Shown: positions 1 to 12,759 of the stretch, one piece after another | Layout of the letters: every line of letters begins with the position of its first letter | How positions within the stretch are numbered: the first letter of the stretch is position 1 | Notes under the pieces: model-generated | What the model was told of the DNA's origin: nothing | The model's database searches: none | The model's input: the letters and a program-made list of their open reading frames with translations, nothing else | DNA from: Calvatia gigantea | Lineage: Eukaryota; Basidiomycota; Agaricomycetes; Agaricales; Lycoperdaceae | Length of the DNA stretch: 64,000 nucleotides | Reading direction: 5' to 3' | NCBI GenBank assembly: GCA_025093985.1 | Contig: JACAAK010000002.1 | Span: 620,001-684,000, forward strand | Program-made: the position numbers and the translations under genes

Positions 1-2045
1 AGAAGGGAAAGATATGCCGGTACGGTAACCGAAAGCACCTCGCTTCTTTTCAGGTTTGGTCATTGCGATTTTTTGACAACGAGAGACCTTAGGGAGCTAC
101 GCCTTGAGGAAGGGGTGTGTATTCCGGCTTTCTTTTTTTTTTCGTCCTTCTCCCCCTTCCGTCCCCTCTTGGACGTGTTACGTTACCCCACTGCGTTGTG
201 GCCTGAGCTCACTTCACGAGAGAGCGATTGATATACCGGCCCGGGTATTTACTTTTCTCACTCCCCTCTGCTCATGTTAATTACTATAGTTAGCACAACG
301 GTATTTTTAGGGTTAAAGTATATTTGAGCCCGTGGCCCGCCGCGTTTTAGTTGACGGCGGAAAAAGGCGTTGCGTTAAATGGAAGCATAGTAATTCTATG
401 TACGCGCCAGGCACTCTCGTATAGAGGCAGCTACACTTCAAAAGGGAGCGGGAAGGAAAATTTTCTCTATTATGAATTGAAGGTCGGCGGACGATGGGTG
501 AGCGCTTCGGAGGCTCTTTCGTGTTCGGAACCGTCGGAACGAAAATGTTATGATAAGTGCTACCTACTCCCTCAGTTGACGTGAATTTCACGTCCTAGAG
601 AGAGCGTCCAACGCCACAGACGCTCTGCACATTCCACTGGTACACGGCTGCCATATCCCGCTACTGTATATTTTGCTTGAGTGGCGAAATTGAAATTGTT
701 CATGTGGGGTACGTGGACGTGATGCATGAGGCGCGATTGGAGTTAGCGTCATTATAATTCAATGATGGATGCGAGTTCCGAGCGGTGTAGAGCACCACGG
801 TTTGTTAAACACATGTTCATAGAGAGTATCGTGATTTTCAGAAAAAAAGTTATTGTGTAAAGAATCAGAGGCGTCCTTATGTACGATGCCGACTGCGCCT
901 GGTCGGCGGTTCGGGGGTGTCGTGAGCGGGTCTCCGACTGTTGCTGCTGGCCGGGCCAAACGGGGGACCCTGAAGTTTTGAACCCGAGCCTGAAAGCCAA
1001 TGGTGCTTCTATTGCCTCTGCGTTGTGATCCATGGAGTGGTGGTCCTTAGCCATGCGGACTCTGAAATTGGGGTCCTTCGTCTAAGTCTCACGGAGTGCT
1101 ACAGTATGTTCATAAGACACCGGATAATTAATGTTAGCTTATTCTCGACACTGACCGGAAGTTGAACGTTGAGATGCCGCAAGCACCGTAGTGAATCCCT
1201 AACGAAGCAGACAATATTGAACAGAAGACATCTCAAGCCTCTCGAATAATAACCCAAGCCAAACATCACTTGACAATCAAAGCCCTCGATCAAGGGCTGG
1301 AGGGACCGGTCGGGGTGGTTGGGCCCATAAGCTCTGATTGAAAAATGGCTCGGAAATACCCGAGACCTTTGGGTCAGCATTCGCTGGAGTCGGGTCATCT
1401 ACAATCGCCTTATGGTCACACCGCTCTGAGACTCTAGCTTAAGTTGACCAGTATAGGACCCACCTCGTAACGAGGTGGTTCACCCCTAGGGCTGGTGGAG
1501 TCGGAAGGAGCATGCGCGGTTGGGGAGCTGCGAGCCGATGATTTCGCAACTTGAGAGGGACTCACCGAAGCAGGACCAATGGGGAAGGTCATGAAGATGA
1601 GGGTACCAAAGTGAGCAACCTCAAACCGAAGCTGTCTTGTGCTACAATGCGCATGGTCTTCTTTTACCATTGTGAGGCCCTTCCGATTGGGGTGAGCGAG
1701 AATGGTGAATCGGATCGCACGGACGACTCGGGGGACTATGAAGGAAAAGGGAGACGGTCATTCCGCTACCGTTGTGTGTCGCCACACGGTGCTGTACTAC
1801 TCATGTTGTTGGCAGTACTTGATGTTGGGAACGACCCAACCAATTCTGGCAATGAACCCTTCCAAATTATATTCTAACTCGAACATCCTCCAGTCTGGCG
1901 GACTTGAAAATTGCTCGCTGGAGCACAGGAACATAAAGAAGCCCTGCAGCACCAACTTCACGCTGCCATGAAACATTTCATCGCGTAGTTTTGAATGGTC
2001 TGGTGTTAAGGTTCAGGTTTCAGGACGAGGTAGGACGGTTATTAC

Positions 2046-2069
2046 TCCATGGGATGTACATCCCATGGA
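2046..2069. repeat. Perfect 24-bp palindrome
   Basis: The left half TCCATGGGATGT is followed at once by its exact reverse complement, with no spacer. The symmetry stops at both outer flanks. A perfect 24-bp self-complementary site is unlikely by chance in a window this size. It could bind a dimeric protein or be the relic of a small foldback; nothing around it decides between these. Confidence 0.8.
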
Positions 2070-4238
2070 CCAGGGTCGATGTTGTGAAAGGTGCTGGTGG
2101 TAAGTGGGTTGTAGAACTCGAGGCTGACGTCCTTTGGACTCGTTGAGGGAACTTACCACAAGTACCCGGAGCCATACTTTCTCCGAGACAATAGTCTGGC
2201 ATCACAGAGCTACCTCGCGGTTCTTGTTGCTACGAACCCACAGCTATGGTACTCAGAGCTTCCCGCAGCATTAGTTCTGAACACTCGCTCAAACCAACGA
2301 TGCGCGGATTCGTGCAAGCGATCCGTGAGTTCGCGCACCGCCAGTACTCTGCAGGGTCGAACGACATCATCGCCATTCACCTTAACGCAGACAACTACCT
2401 CTAGACCTACCACTCACCGCAGGCCATCGTAACTCCAACGCCCTTCCTTTATAGCCACCGCATATCCTCGTCAGAAGTCAAAGCGGTGGTGTCAGAAAGC
2501 ACCGCCAAGTTGCATCATAAGTGTCTGAACGCCTAGTGCTACTCGAACAGCAGTATCAACCCTTTTGCTTTTATGGTAGTATGCGGTCACTGTGATGTAA
2601 CTTATATTCAGTCATTTTGATAGTCGATATGAAGCAACGGCATAGCCTCCCCCGCAGATGAGGGCGCTCGGCCTGATCCAGGATACTCGGCCTGCTCAGC
2701 GCCACACGATGACGAGGCGTGCATATTGACTCATGACAACCCAGCACAAGCCCTGTGTGGTCATCCAACCTAATAGCTGAGCCCGCAGTGACAACGCCAC
2801 ACGGTCCACTGACGTTGGTGGTCGGCGTTGGTTTTGTTGATAAGATAACAGTAGAAGCTGAAGGGAACTGATGCACTTAGCTTTCCGCCCTTTTGTGAGC
2901 GTTCCGTAATCCGGCCCTGCATTCCGGCTCCACAACCGTATAACACCTCACATCGTCCTCACATTGTAGGAGAGATTATACTTATCGGTAACCTAACCCA
3001 TGATTAGCGCCTTCCGTTCCGGGAGCCCGTTGATCCTCAAGGATGGGCGGCAGGCGAAAGGAGCCCTCATCCGGATATCGGATGGACCTTGCCTGAAGAA
3101 CAACAACTCTTCCTGTCTTCCTTTCGATGCTAACCTACAGATCGAACATTCATGCCCCATGAAGGAATTCTTAAGTGGCTCCTACTTACGGTAGCACGGC
3201 ACAGGATCAACCAGGCCTAGGCGCCTCAAGGCCTACACCTGTATCGTGCTTCCGTGCCATTTTTCATATCGATTACAAGAATTTCGTCTTTATCGAATAT
3301 GAGCTGTTCGAGATGTCAAGTGAGCTCTTCACGAACCACCACCAGCTTATTGATACAAAGGTAACTAACCACGGTACGCCACAACCTGTTCGAACCACTG
3401 ATGAGTATATCGGAATCAATATTCGGGTATGAACGACTTCGGAATATTAACAAAGAAATACAAGCGCTGGATTCGACAGGGTAACAGCGTGACGAGGAGT
3501 TGACTGCCGCTAGGGAATATTTAGGATATTTCGGATAAGGCGGTATACTCAATGCATATCGGCGAAACGCCCGCCGCCCTGTATTCCCTTGTAAGCTCGT
3601 CTCTCTTTGGTGGCCAGCTGAAGAAAGTCCACCCTGTCTGGAGAGTCCGGAATCCGCCAGTACCGAAATCAAGTTCTTGCCGTTTGAAAAACAACGAATT
3701 TCTTACCCGCGTATCTTAACCATCGATGATTGCGCTTGTTGGTAGTGGCTGTTGTTGCTTATACGAGTATTTCATCATGCATGTGAGACATATCCCTTTG
3801 GTTTTCGCTGTAGGTATCTGGAAGGTTCAAGACCTTGGCACAGAAGAAACACTGACACCCCCAGAAAAGGACGATTGCGTGTGTTATATTCCCCAAAAGC
3901 TTGAGTGTTCTGAGAACCTGTTTAAGTCCTGATCTTTCGCAGGTGTTTTGAGTCGCAACGGTCGACCTTCCTCGGTACCCAACTCCCAGTGGTGACCTAA
4001 AGCAGCATACCACCACCTAGCCAATCCAAGGATGACACAGAAGTGTTAGGAATGGCAAACTCAGGCTGAGACGGAGTGGCACAGGTCACAACATTGAACG
4101 TTGGACCTCGTTTTCTTGTTTCTATTATGAGTACCTTTGACCCACGGCCATTTTCTGTAATGTTTATTTGTCTTATTGTCTACTTTACTTGGACCATTCG
4201 TCGTAGTATAAAAGTCCACATATCATGTACTGCACCTC

Positions 4239-4400
4239 AGTTCTCGTGCGTATATCGAGAGACTGAGGTGAGTTTCAGCTTATATTCTTGTGTTACTTAT
4301 CATACTGATTGTGTCGTAGTTACTATTGTATTCTTTCAGGTAATGAATACTAGTTCTCGTGCGTATATTGAGAGACTGAGTTACTATTGTATTCTTTCAA
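4239..4400 (+). repeat. Duplicated hairpin-like motif (two units)
   Basis: A 29-nt motif beginning AGTTCTCGTGCGTATAT occurs at 4239-4267 and again at 4352-4380 with one change. The companion stretch TTACTATTGTATTCTTTCA follows at about 4320 and 4381. The first unit with its flank has complementary arms (CTCAG...CTGAG and TCTCG...CGAGA), so it could fold. A diverged third copy lies at about 13,180-13,220. This looks like a short non-autonomous or decayed repeat; no coding capacity was seen. Confidence 0.7.
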
Positions 4401-7400
4401 GAAGGTATGCATCGTAGTTGGATCCGCTAGCAGTGACGTCAGTAGCTATATCATTAAGTCACTACTCATGGATCCGGACCAAGTGTCCAGCATCATACAA
4501 CTGGGCAGATTCAAGAGTGCATATAGGGCACTTGCTATTCGCTCCCCCACGGTTATAATTGATGTGTTATAACTGACTAGGTATGGTATAGGGGTGTCCC
4601 ACTGTTATAATCAGTGATGCATTTATGGTTCCTGGGCAATAGTCAGTCATGGTGACGTTCCCAGCTCTTGTCAATTGTGAATGTTCTGTCCCACCACTCG
4701 ACCTTCCGTATGGCCCAGTAACACCATTCTTATCGGGGGCCGAGAAGATCGAATGGACTCGATCTCCTATAAATCGAACTAGGCTCGTTCAATGACCATC
4801 GTGTTTTATTCCTTGCTCTCATATGATTTGGGAGTTGGGAGTGGTCATAATCATCAGTCGCGTGACGGAGCAAAATTGCTGACCTGTGATTGATGGATTA
4901 GCCCGTTAGATTGACCTGACCAGTTCATCTACTAAGTGCCTCAGCAGCACAGCTTACCCTCACCCTGCACCCATAATTGGTGTTCCCAGTGAAGAGCAAA
5001 GTCGCTTCATCAATGTTACCCGGTTGTACGGGACTACGCCCAAATTGTCTGGTATATCCACAATCCGACAGTGAGAAAGGTCCTCAAAACACAGCTAGTT
5101 CTATATGTCACCAGCGGCTCAAAAGTGTAGTACACTTTCGTCAAGTATCCACTTGGGGGTTTGGGAAACGTACCTTTCGATCCATTCATTTCATCGAAAA
5201 ATTGATGCCCAGACGTATTCCCGATGATGGGGCATTATTGAATTGGAAGGAATGGGGCCCTAAATGAATCATAGCAGTGCAAAGCATTTCCCTCTCCACA
5301 GGACTGTGATTTCAAAAGGACGGGCTACGACACATAATAACAGTGAGGTGGTGAAGAGCTACATCATTGTGGTGTGTGAGGTGTCGCGTTTCCCCAATTC
5401 GCTTGCGAGTAGGCGTAGCTTTTCAGAAGATTTCCCCTATAAGTCAAGTGAAAAACATCAGGATAGTACCTGAGTAGAGGTCGAGAATCCCTTCCGAAGT
5501 TACATTCCTCCAGTGTCGTTCGAGAACATTTTTTGAGATTGTCACGAATCGCGGGCAAGACTCTGCTTAATTCGTCCCAGGATCAGAGCAAACATACGCT
5601 GGATCCATCCAGGACAAAACTCCGAATTGATTCCGGAGTAATTTCTCTTTCGCAGTGTCATTAGGAATGCATCGTCAAGCAAACGTGCCCGACCTGAGTT
5701 GCGCATGATGTCGAACGAGTTTTCCACAGCCACCAAAAATAGGTTTAGCGTAAGGTGACGCTCACCCGCTTGTCGCACGTATCCTCAATGGTTCTGATTC
5801 AATGAGAGGTACTTGATTTGTAGTCATCGGAGAGTTTGAGCGTTCGCAACTGGCTCGCCGACTTACGGTTGCTCACTGGTCGTCACGGAATGAGCTAGTA
5901 TCCGAACCGATCGCATGTGTGATTGACAAAGAAGGAACGATGAATGGACGTGAGCTCCGTGCCCTGGGCACGTATCCTGGACAGGTATGGTTGAGGTCCT
6001 GAGGAAGCCCTTGACTTTGAGAAAGCCGATCATCGTAAATGATCATGCTACTCGGAGACGAGCGAGCTCTGCGTCAGATCCATCACATGTTCGGACCTTG
6101 CAAATGTCAAAGTATTTTGCGACTTCGCCTTTCTATTTGTGGTCACTGAAGGCCAGATGGGGCGTCTTCCCCTCCAAAATTCTACTCGATGGGTGGTAGA
6201 ACCAGTTTCTCGAGCCAACCTTGGACTCCATGCATCACGATACGCGGGTGCGTTCATCTACGTCTCGCAGTCTATAGAAGTCTTACACGGTTCAGCTGGG
6301 CAATAATTAGTGTTTCACTGAGGAGCTGCGGGGAGTTGATCCACCAATAACTCTTCTTTTCACATAGCCAGGCATCGTATCAGAGAGCATTCTCTTGATT
6401 GGGGTGAAAAAGACAGTCTCCCTGCCGTTTCGAACTACCCTTCTTTACATACAAGGTACGATACCGAAAGCCCCGTCGCTGAAATCAAGGTCCCCCATGA
6501 GGATTTCGCCAGACGAAATTTCATAGTCACAGCGCAAAAGAGTTCTCGCTGTCATTTACGACTATGTCCCCCTTCTTTTTCAGGGTCTAGTGTTTCGACC
6601 TACGAGACGAGAGAATGCCGGCTCGATGCCAAGGCGAACTTCATCAGGTTAGTTGATCAAAGAGGGTTGAACACGCGTCGTAGGGCGGTGGCCTTACAGC
6701 GTCGACAGGCATGGGGAGGATTGCGGTTGATAGGTGCTAACGGTGATGAAGCTGTGGGGCAAGGGCCGGGGAACACAATTCGGTTTTGGGCGGAAATAGC
6801 CCGAGTTTTCGTAAGTGGGTGGGTGGTTGCAAGACCTCATGGTCAAGAGCAGGACATCAGCAACGAATCCTGTGGCAAATTCGGCGCGTAATGAACAAGC
6901 AATCTTTTAGTCCCGGACACGAGTTAAAGAACGAGGGCTGGAATGTCCGGCTCCAAATGCGGAAAATACCAAGGCGGGATATTCAGTTGAAGCCAGTTTC
7001 GCTTTGTCGACGTTCCGAACCAGCAGGAGATGCCGACGCACACGTTGGGCCAAAGCTCCAACTAAGATGCCGCCGTCCCTCCCCAAACTTTTGGGAACCA
7101 CAAAAGTTAACGAAATCAAGTCATGTCCAGGGTCGCAGCTGTTCGGCCTCTACATAGCGCTTGCGGCTTTGTCCGACTTCTTATCGTACCTGTTGTCAAT
7201 ATCTTGACCCTGGTTGCTTGCACCTCCAAGAACTATCCGTCTGGCTGGGATGGCCTATTTTTGGACAGAGGCAGGAGGTTTTCTATCCGCGTTTTCCAGT
7301 TCGAGGCACAGTGATATTGGTAACCCAGAAGCATAAGCTTTTGAAAGCTTGATCGCAATGCATTGCCGCAGGGCTGTGTTTGTGGCGAGGTGCCAAATTC

Positions 7401-9537
7401 GTCGACCTCTAATCATGAGCCCGCTTAGAAGATGGGCATTTGACTGCCAGCCAGATCCGCAGTTCCGAGGACGCAGGAGCCCAGTACTACAGGGCCCAAG
7501 GATTCGTAGCGTTATTTCCTTATGCTTCTACTGCACAGGCGTTTGTTGTGTATTACAAGAGATAAAGCGTGTTAGTTGAGGGGGGTCAAATTGTCGGATT
7601 TTGATGATCATCTGATCCCGTCACTTGGTGCGGCGCAGTAAGTCGAGAATAGGCTATCAAAACGAGCTTGGGTTCTCTGGGAGTGGTGAGCCGTTTCAAT
7701 GAGCATTTACTAGAGCATGCAATTGAAGACGATTGCTTCTGTGCGAATTGGTCCCACCAAATTCTACTCGCGGTTTGCACGAGGAAGACTATGAGGATGG
7801 CGGATCATCAACCCACCCCGCCTTGAATTCCGTTTACTTCAACGAGCTATGGCGGGCACGGCGAGGCGATAGAATAGTCATTGCATATCTTGGCCTTGTA
7901 AAACCACCGTTGGCTTGAAAAAAATATTATGTAAAAACTTAGAGTAAAGAATGGTGCGTCTAGCGGGGTGTAGGCCAATACCTCCTAAACCCAGAATATA
8001 GGTATGTATCCATGAGACCTATACATCAAAAGCAGCTCCACACCACGATGGTTCAGTAAGGCAAGCTGTAAAAAGAGGGCCCAATCTTGGAACCATCCGA
8101 ATACACTATCCGGGAGTGATGGTCGATAAATATGGGAGGATCCTGAACGGACGACATGAACAGGGCCATTGCAATATCAGAGCTTTCCTTTTCATGTCGA
8201 GTAAACCCATCATGATCGTAGGACAGGGAGGGCGCAGAGAAACCAGCTCAGGAGAGGTTGCAGCCTGCTGCAGCTGATGCGCCAGAAGAGGAAACCACTC
8301 ATAAATTAGGGTTAAGGTTTATAGTGAGCCGTCCTTGTTACTCTTCATTATGACCATCTTATGTGATGCATGGTATCGTGTTATTACAAGTTTGGGACGA
8401 CCTTGGGACAACATGGTACAAGACGACTTATTCTGGACCTCCTCAGAGCTAACTCACCACGCAGAAGTCCATTCGTCCCCAGGTGCGCCCTGTTGCGTGA
8501 CTTTCAGAGGTCACTCTTCTTTTATCACAAATTTGAGTGTCCACCGCCTGTTAATCCCTCCCTCGACCAGAGGGAACGTGGGGTGTGGTTTATCTTATCT
8601 GCTTCCATGGGCCTAAACGTCGGATACATCCCTGATTGATGCACCACTCCTCATTGATCTTGGGTCTCTCCCGTTGAGCCGCCGTGGATTCTTATGAACT
8701 TACCAATGACATGGACGATAGATCAACCTGTCCTGGCTTGGGCCCGTCATCCTTATACTAAAACGATGTTTCACTAGACGGCCAGTGGTCGGGCCAACTA
8801 CCTCATACGGGGTAGAGGGAATCATATATCGGGTGTTTTTCTTGGCACCACTTTAAGGAACCCGGTTTCTTCAAGTAGAAATTGATATCCTCCGGTGTTG
8901 CGGTGATGTGGCAGTCAACCGTGAGTTTAACTGAATTGAAGCAAGCATGATAGTTTCAGGGTCTTTTAACAAGGGATGTACTCAGGCCTCATCTTCTATT
9001 ACTTTCTATTGCTTCATACACGGGGTTGATCAGAACTGATTAAGAAGGCTGATTTATTTGCGCTAGGGTCTCGGGGGGTGTCGCTGCGTTATTTACACCC
9101 CCCAGTGAGCTCCATTGACGAAATGCTGAAGCATCAGTCCTGCGGTCTAATCCCTAGTGGTTCCGCGTAGTACGTGTACTGCGACCTCACACCAAGAATA
9201 AATTGTTGATTTCTCTTAAAAAAACGCTGGTAGTTCCGTGTGATTTGCAGAAGCAACCGGCCCGTTCAGGTTTGAAGAAGCGTTGATATGTACGGGGTGC
9301 ATCGCTATGTAGCTAAATTATATAGCCCTTTGGCTGTGGCGAGTGTATCTTCTTTTGTCTCTCCATGTAAATTTGACCTTCAACGGAACTCTTAACGAAA
9401 AAATAGCGTGCATTTAAAGGCAATAAACAATGCAGATGCTCAGGGTTATGCAAACTAAAGAACCATGAAACACCAAGAAAGTATCTTACACAACGCCCTA
9501 CAATCATCATTATGCTCGGTTTATATAGTGCGACCCG

Positions 9538-12500
9538 TCAGCGGCCCCCACTGCTCGCGTTTGGGGTCGACATGCTACCTCCCGAATCACCACGAACACC
9601 TCTACCGCGAGTCGAAGCAGCCGCTGGAGCCGCTGATACATTTCTGCCTGGCTCAACGCTAATGTCCATGGGTATAGCAGCAAAAGGTGGGCCTGAATGC
9701 GAGGCTGATATAGGTGTGTCTCTTACCGCACTCATAATCACGTCTGCGGCTACCGCGGCCCCATTTTCTCCACTTTTACTGCCGCCACCGTTCCCGTTCG
9801 GGTTTGCGCTTGCCAAAAGTGCACCAATATCCGCCTCGGCAGTCTTCTGCACTTTTGTCAGAAGCTGCCACGTGAATTCTATTTTATTCCACATGTTCGC
9901 ATACATCTCCTCTTTTTGCGCATTCATCATTTCCTCAACCTGTCTCCGCATTTCTTCCACGAGTGGTTTCACACACACTCTCAGGAGATTTATGAGCTGT
10001 GGTTTGATGCTTTGGAAGACGAGGGAGTAGTCGGGTGCACCGGGTCTAGTATTAGGCTGGTTGCTGTTGGTGTTGGTGGTTGATGAGGATGAAGATACGG
10101 TCATTGAGGAGGCTGACATGGAAGTCGGTAAAGAAGAGGTTGATCCGGTACTGGCCAAGGTGTCCAATGAACTGAAGGACGACAGCATATTTGGAGATAT
10201 TCCAACCACTGGCGAAGGGGGCTGGTTCACATACGCGTTCAACGCTGCCTCGAGCGCAATGAATCGCTTCTGATCTTTCTTCTTCTGCGCATCGTAAGCC
10301 GCAAATCGGGCTTGATAGCTCGGCAACTCCTCTTTGAAAAATTTTTGATGGTCGGCGAGAAGTGTATTTCTCTCCTCCCGGAGTCTCAGAATCTTCTCGA
10401 GAGCCTGCGCGGTTTCGTCTACCACTCCGTCGACGTTCTTGCCCACAGCATCAACCTTCGCGTCGACCTGAGACAGCTCAGATTTCAGTTGCGCGGCGTG
10501 CTGGTCGACCTGAGATTTGTGTTGTTCGATACGAGAGCGGATGGTATGCTTTTGTGTTAGAACGAGGTCTTGATACATCTCTTTGACTCCGTTCGTCCAA
10601 CTCGATTCGGCTTGGTCAAGCGAGTCTGAAACACTCTGCCACAGTTCACTGAGAGAGGTGAATTTAGCGCGGATTTCGTCTAGGTATTCAGGCTGAACCA
10701 GGGTTTCGTCCCCGTCGTCTAATATACTCTGTTTTGTAACGTTCTTGGTTTCAGTTGTCGGTGAAACTTCGTCAACGACCATCGCGTCCGGCGATAATAG
10801 GGGCTCTTTCTCCTCTACTGTTTCCTTCTCCTTTCCCACCACTGCGTCCTTCTCCTTTTCTTTCTCCTTCTCCTTTCCTTTCTCCTTCCTCTTCCGCCTT
10901 CTAGCTTTTCCCGCACCCACACCTGCAATCTCCGCTAATTCTTTCAAAGTCTCCCCAACCTGCCTCATCACATCGGCCAATCCAACAACATACTCTTTCA
11001 TCTTCTCATTCTCATTTTGCACCTTCTCTACCAGTGGCGCACTCGGCCAGGTATCCGATCCGACCAAGGCATCAAGACCCTCCTGCATAGCCTGCTGCGC
11101 ACTTTCCCTGTTAGCTTCTAGTTCTGCAATATTGGTTTCTATGCGTTTTTTTTCGTCGGGATCCGAGGAGAAAAATGGGGAGATGGAGTATCGTTTGAGA
11201 TCATCGATGTCTGAAGTGAGTCTCAGCGCCTTTTCGTTATGGAGGAGGATTTCCGCCATTGCTCTATTTTTTATGAGTCAGCAAGAGTTCCTTGCATGGG
11301 GTAGGTACACGGCGAAGGAAGAATCACACCCACTTTGTTCGTTTGTTCCATAGCTCTATTTTTGCCTCGTTGGAAAGCTCGGGTACCATGGTTTCGGAGT
11401 ATTCGAAGTTGGGTAAGGGTGGGAGTGGTGGAACTGGAGGGAGCGATTGAGGTTGGGACTGGATGGGTAGCGCCAGCGGGGTCTGAACTGTCGGTGTCAT
11501 ACCGGATGGCGACAATCCAGGTATCGTGTCAAATGACGAGGCGGGAGGCATGGATGTATCAATATTCGGGGGTTGATTTGGTGAACCTGTGGAAACAACG
11601 GCGCCCGCTTGGGCAGCATTCGAAGTCGATGGCGCAGCCGGTGTGTTTGGAGCGGCGGTTGCAGGTAATTCTCCAGGTTTTGGGGATGAAATGCCTGTCA
11701 TTATAGTGGGAGAAGGGGTGTCACTCGGTGGGGCTGAGGGTGGATGTAAGTTGACCGGTTTTAATGATTTGATGAAAATCGGTGTCCGCCGTTGTTCTCT
11801 TTGTAAAGTCTCGGTCGAACTTGCGGACAAGGGCGGTATAGATGTGGCAGTCGAGGGAGGTATACTAGAAGTGGTGCTGACGGCAGAAGGCGGAGGCGGT
11901 ACTGTGAAACTCGATGTGGAGGCACCAGTTGACGGGGGTGGCGGAGGTAGCGTAAACCCAGAATCGGACGCTGCGGTAGACGGTGTGATGGGTTCCGGCA
12001 CAGTCGTGGGCCAGGGGCGTGGAACAGCGGGTGACCATACAGGATCAGCAGACGGCGGCGGTGGAGGAGGAAGAGGTGGTGTTAGGGAAGGGTGGCCTGC
12101 GGCATAAAATTAGCCTTTGTATTGATACTGATTGAGCCTGAGGGAGAAGGCTTTCCGACTCGGTGATCCATAACAGGTGACCGCAATTGGGCTTTGCTAG
12201 CGCGGAGAGCGGCTGGTTCTGTTGGAAGAACGGGTGTGCTGGAGATATCAGTTGTTGCAGCGGCATCTGAGCGAGACGACGCGATCGAGGATTCCCGCTT
12301 CACCTTGGTCGGGCTTGGATACGCTCGTCTTCGCTCCTTTGAACGCGACCCGTCACGTCCCCTGCCTCGCTCTCTGTCCCTCTCTCTTTCTCTTTCTCCT
12401 TCTCTGCTCCTCACGCCATCGCGGTCACCCCAACCTCCGTCCCTCCTTCCTGGCGAGTAATCGCGACCTCGTGCATCATACCTTGAGGATGATCCACGAT

Positions 12501-12759
12501 CACGATGCATGTCAGCATATTTCTTGAAATATATTGGCGTCTCCATCCACTCTGGATCATCAGGATGTACAAAATGACAGTCTATGCTCTTTTGAGGGCA
12601 TGGATCCCGCTTCACGCGTCCATCGTCACCGAAGTGCTGTTGTTATTTCAAGTTTAGATTTAAGTTTAGACATAGCTCATTCAGAGCGTTGAACAACGTA
12701 CGTACTCTGCATCTCCGAGTCTTCGGTGGAAATGGGAAACGATGGTCACCGTATGTCAT
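9538..12759 (-). CDS. CCCH zinc-finger, RS/RE-rich, coiled-coil protein
   Basis: This spliced minus-strand gene starts at ATG 12,759. Exon 1 (12,759-12,706) ends at a GTACGT donor; the intron is 69 nt; exon 2 starts at 12,636. The join creates a finger C-x13-C-x6-C-x3-H (TRRCRHFGDDG...DPC...DCHFVHP), a CCCH-type RNA-binding fold. An Arg/Ser/Glu-rich stretch (SRYDARGRDYSPGRRDGG, then RE/RD repeats) follows, then Pro/Ser-rich linkers. A 70-nt intron (11,333-11,264) with a TAG acceptor leads to the final exon, which codes for charged coiled-coil helices and a Ser-rich tail. The pattern suggests a nuclear RNA-processing protein; the exact role is unknown. One oddity: exon 2 meets TAA at 12,082-12,084, and the Pro-rich continuation (from about 12,100 to 11,334) is in another frame. 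The copy at 19.4 kb is 2 nt shorter at this point and reads through, so this may be a 2-nt indel, an assembly error or an intron I missed. It is divergent from the NACHT gene at 13,688. Confidence 0.75.

Larger units (their letters stand above)
1..9537. other. Gene-poor stretch without a recognisable gene
   Basis: I find no coding region here that I can support. Open frames are short (at most about 120 codons), lie on both strands without a splice pattern I could chain, and encode no domain I recognise; no reverse transcriptase, integrase or transposase motif was seen. The stretch holds a 24-bp palindrome near 2.05 kb and a duplicated hairpin-like motif at 4.24-4.40 kb, described separately. 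It may be old, decayed repeat DNA or ordinary intergenic DNA; I cannot tell which by eye. Confidence 0.6.

Noticed and set aside
1..9300. Decayed retrotransposon or large unknown gene in the left arm
   Set aside because: No protease, reverse transcriptase, integrase or transposase motif and no long terminal repeats were found by eye; a repeat-library search would be decisive.
10745..11353. 202-codon plus-strand frame opposite the CCCH gene
   Set aside because: It is the antisense shadow of the Lys/Glu-rich coding strand (Phe/Ser-rich product). The minus-strand frame has splice sites and a domain; this has none. The same holds for 9,512-10,030 and 11,589-12,107.
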